A stretch of 7,182 nt of DNA from Eubacteriaceae bacterium UBA4266 (lineage in GTDB: Bacteria; Bacillota; Clostridia; Eubacteriales; Eubacteriaceae), in the NCBI GenBank assembly GCA_002396065.1, contig DGWE01000049.1:1-7182 (forward strand), given 5' to 3'. The position numbers and the translations under genes are program-made. Positions 6,716-7,182 of this stretch are shown piece after piece. The stretch's first letter is position 1. Each line of letters starts with the position of its first letter. Below the pieces are notes generated by a model that was not told the DNA's origin, searched no databases, and saw nothing but the letters and a program-made list of their open reading frames with translations.

Positions 6716-6752
6716 AGCTCTTGTCCTTGAAAAACAGGTGCTATATGTGAAC

Positions 6753-6841
6753 GCCGGAGTGGCGGAACTGGCAGACGCACAGGACTTAAAATCCTGCGAT
6801 CCTAACCGATCGTACCGGTTCGATTCCGGTCTCCGGCACCA
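6753..6841 (+). tRNA. tRNA-Leu (anticodon UAA)
   Basis: An 89-base class II tRNA including encoded CCA. Acceptor GCCGGAG (6753-6759) pairs with CTCCGGC (6831-6837); the discriminator is A. The anticodon stem CAGGA/TCCTG encloses loop CTTAAAA, with anticodon TAA at 6787-6789. A long variable arm (CGATC/GATCG) and a T arm ACCGG-TTCGATT-CCGGT follow. The large variable arm and A73 confirm leucine identity. First gene of the cluster. Confidence 0.97.
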
Positions 6842-6861
6842 CTTATATTTTATCATCTCGT

Positions 6862-6938
<77 letters not shown>

Positions 6939-6947
6939 TTTTTTTAT

Positions 6948-7024
6948 GGCGGCGTAGCTCAGTTGGCTAGAGCATACGGTTCATACCCGTAGTGTCAGCG
7001 GTTCGACCCCGTTCGCCGCTACCA
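6948..7024 (+). tRNA. Elongator tRNA-Met (anticodon CAU)
   Basis: A 77-base tRNA with encoded CCA. Acceptor GGCGGCG (6948-6954) pairs with CGCCGCT (7014-7020), with G1-U72 at the end. The anticodon stem TACGG/CCGTA holds loop TTCATAC, with CAT at 6982-6984. The pattern closely resembles the elongator tRNA-Met of Bacillus and differs from the CAU tRNA-Ile type, so methionine is preferred. The initiator features of the preceding tRNA are absent. Confidence 0.92.
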
Positions 7025-7033
7025 TTTAAAAAT

Positions 7034-7108
7034 GGCCCCTTGGTCAAGCGGTTAAGACACCGCCCTTTCACGGCGGCTACGGGAGTTCGAATCTCCCAGG
7101 GGTCACCA
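7034..7108 (+). tRNA. tRNA-Glu (anticodon UUC)
   Basis: A 75-base tRNA with encoded CCA. Acceptor GGCCCCT (7034-7040) pairs with AGGGGTC (7098-7104), including one G-U pair. The anticodon stem CCGCC/GGCGG holds loop CTTTCAC, with TTC at 7067-7069. The T arm is GGGAG-TTCGAAT-CTCCC. It is nine bases after tRNA-Met and is the last gene of the cluster. Confidence 0.97.
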
Positions 7109-7120
7109 ATTTAAAAATAT

Positions 7121-7150
7121 CCTGAAGTGTTTCACTTCAGGTTTTTTTTT
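7121..7150 (+). terminator. Intrinsic terminator of the tRNA cluster
   Basis: CCTGAAGTG (7121-7129) pairs perfectly with CACTTCAGG (7133-7141) around a TTT loop, followed by nine T (7142-7150). It lies 12 bases after tRNA-Glu. The remaining 32 bases to the window end show no feature I can support. Confidence 0.93.
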
Positions 7151-7182
7151 ACAAAAAATTTGGTTCTTCACGAAAAACTGGG

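Noticed and set aside
6948..7024. CAU tRNA read as tRNA-Ile2 (lysidine-modified)
   Set aside because: The acceptor and anticodon stems match the elongator tRNA-Met type of Firmicutes, not the GGACC-type acceptor of the Ile2 tRNA.

Overview
The window is a chromosomal housekeeping stretch from a low-G+C-phylum (Firmicutes/Clostridia-type) bacterium. Evidence: SD-led genes, one of them with a TTG start; a lipoprotein foldase of the PrsA type; an RqcP/DivIC pair; a 90-residue HU; tRNAs with encoded CCA; and a gene order recalling the mfd-to-spoIIE region of Bacillus and Clostridium. Base composition is moderately high for the group (about 60% G+C in a 120-base sample of the flippase gene, 3301-3420). 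A non-sporulating Eubacteriaceae member (for example a Pseudoramibacter-like organism) would fit, but the genus is a guess.

Layout, all on the + strand: the 3' end of mfd (1-702); a PrsA/SurA-like lipoprotein with a TTG start at 750; a SpoVB/MurJ-type flippase (2288-3913); mazG overlapping it by 4 bases (3910-4611); then hup (HU, 4709-4981) with its own promoter and terminator. Immediately behind that terminator come rqcP (5034-5279), divIC (5281-5721) and a Ppx/GppA phosphatase gene (5718-6656), tightly packed. A very strong stable-RNA promoter (TTGACA-17-TATAAT with A/T-rich DNA upstream) then drives a tRNA cluster, Leu(UAA)-fMet(CAU)-Met(CAU)-Glu(UUC), closed by a hairpin terminator at 7121-7150.

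Functionally the genes cover transcription-coupled repair, export folding, envelope precursor transport, nucleotide-pool cleaning, nucleoid structure, rescue of stalled ribosomes, septum formation, polyphosphate/(p)ppGpp metabolism and translation. They share a conserved neighbourhood rather than one pathway.

I see no mobile element, CRISPR array, phage gene or clearly new system. The most interesting points are: (1) the sporulation genes that normally sit in this neighbourhood (spoVT, yabP, yabQ) are missing, as if cut out cleanly; (2) the foldase seems to carry a duplicated SurA-N-like region; (3) the second MazG domain looks degenerate; and (4) hup differs sharply from its neighbours in base composition. 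No gene-free stretch exceeds 300 bases outside the tRNA cluster.
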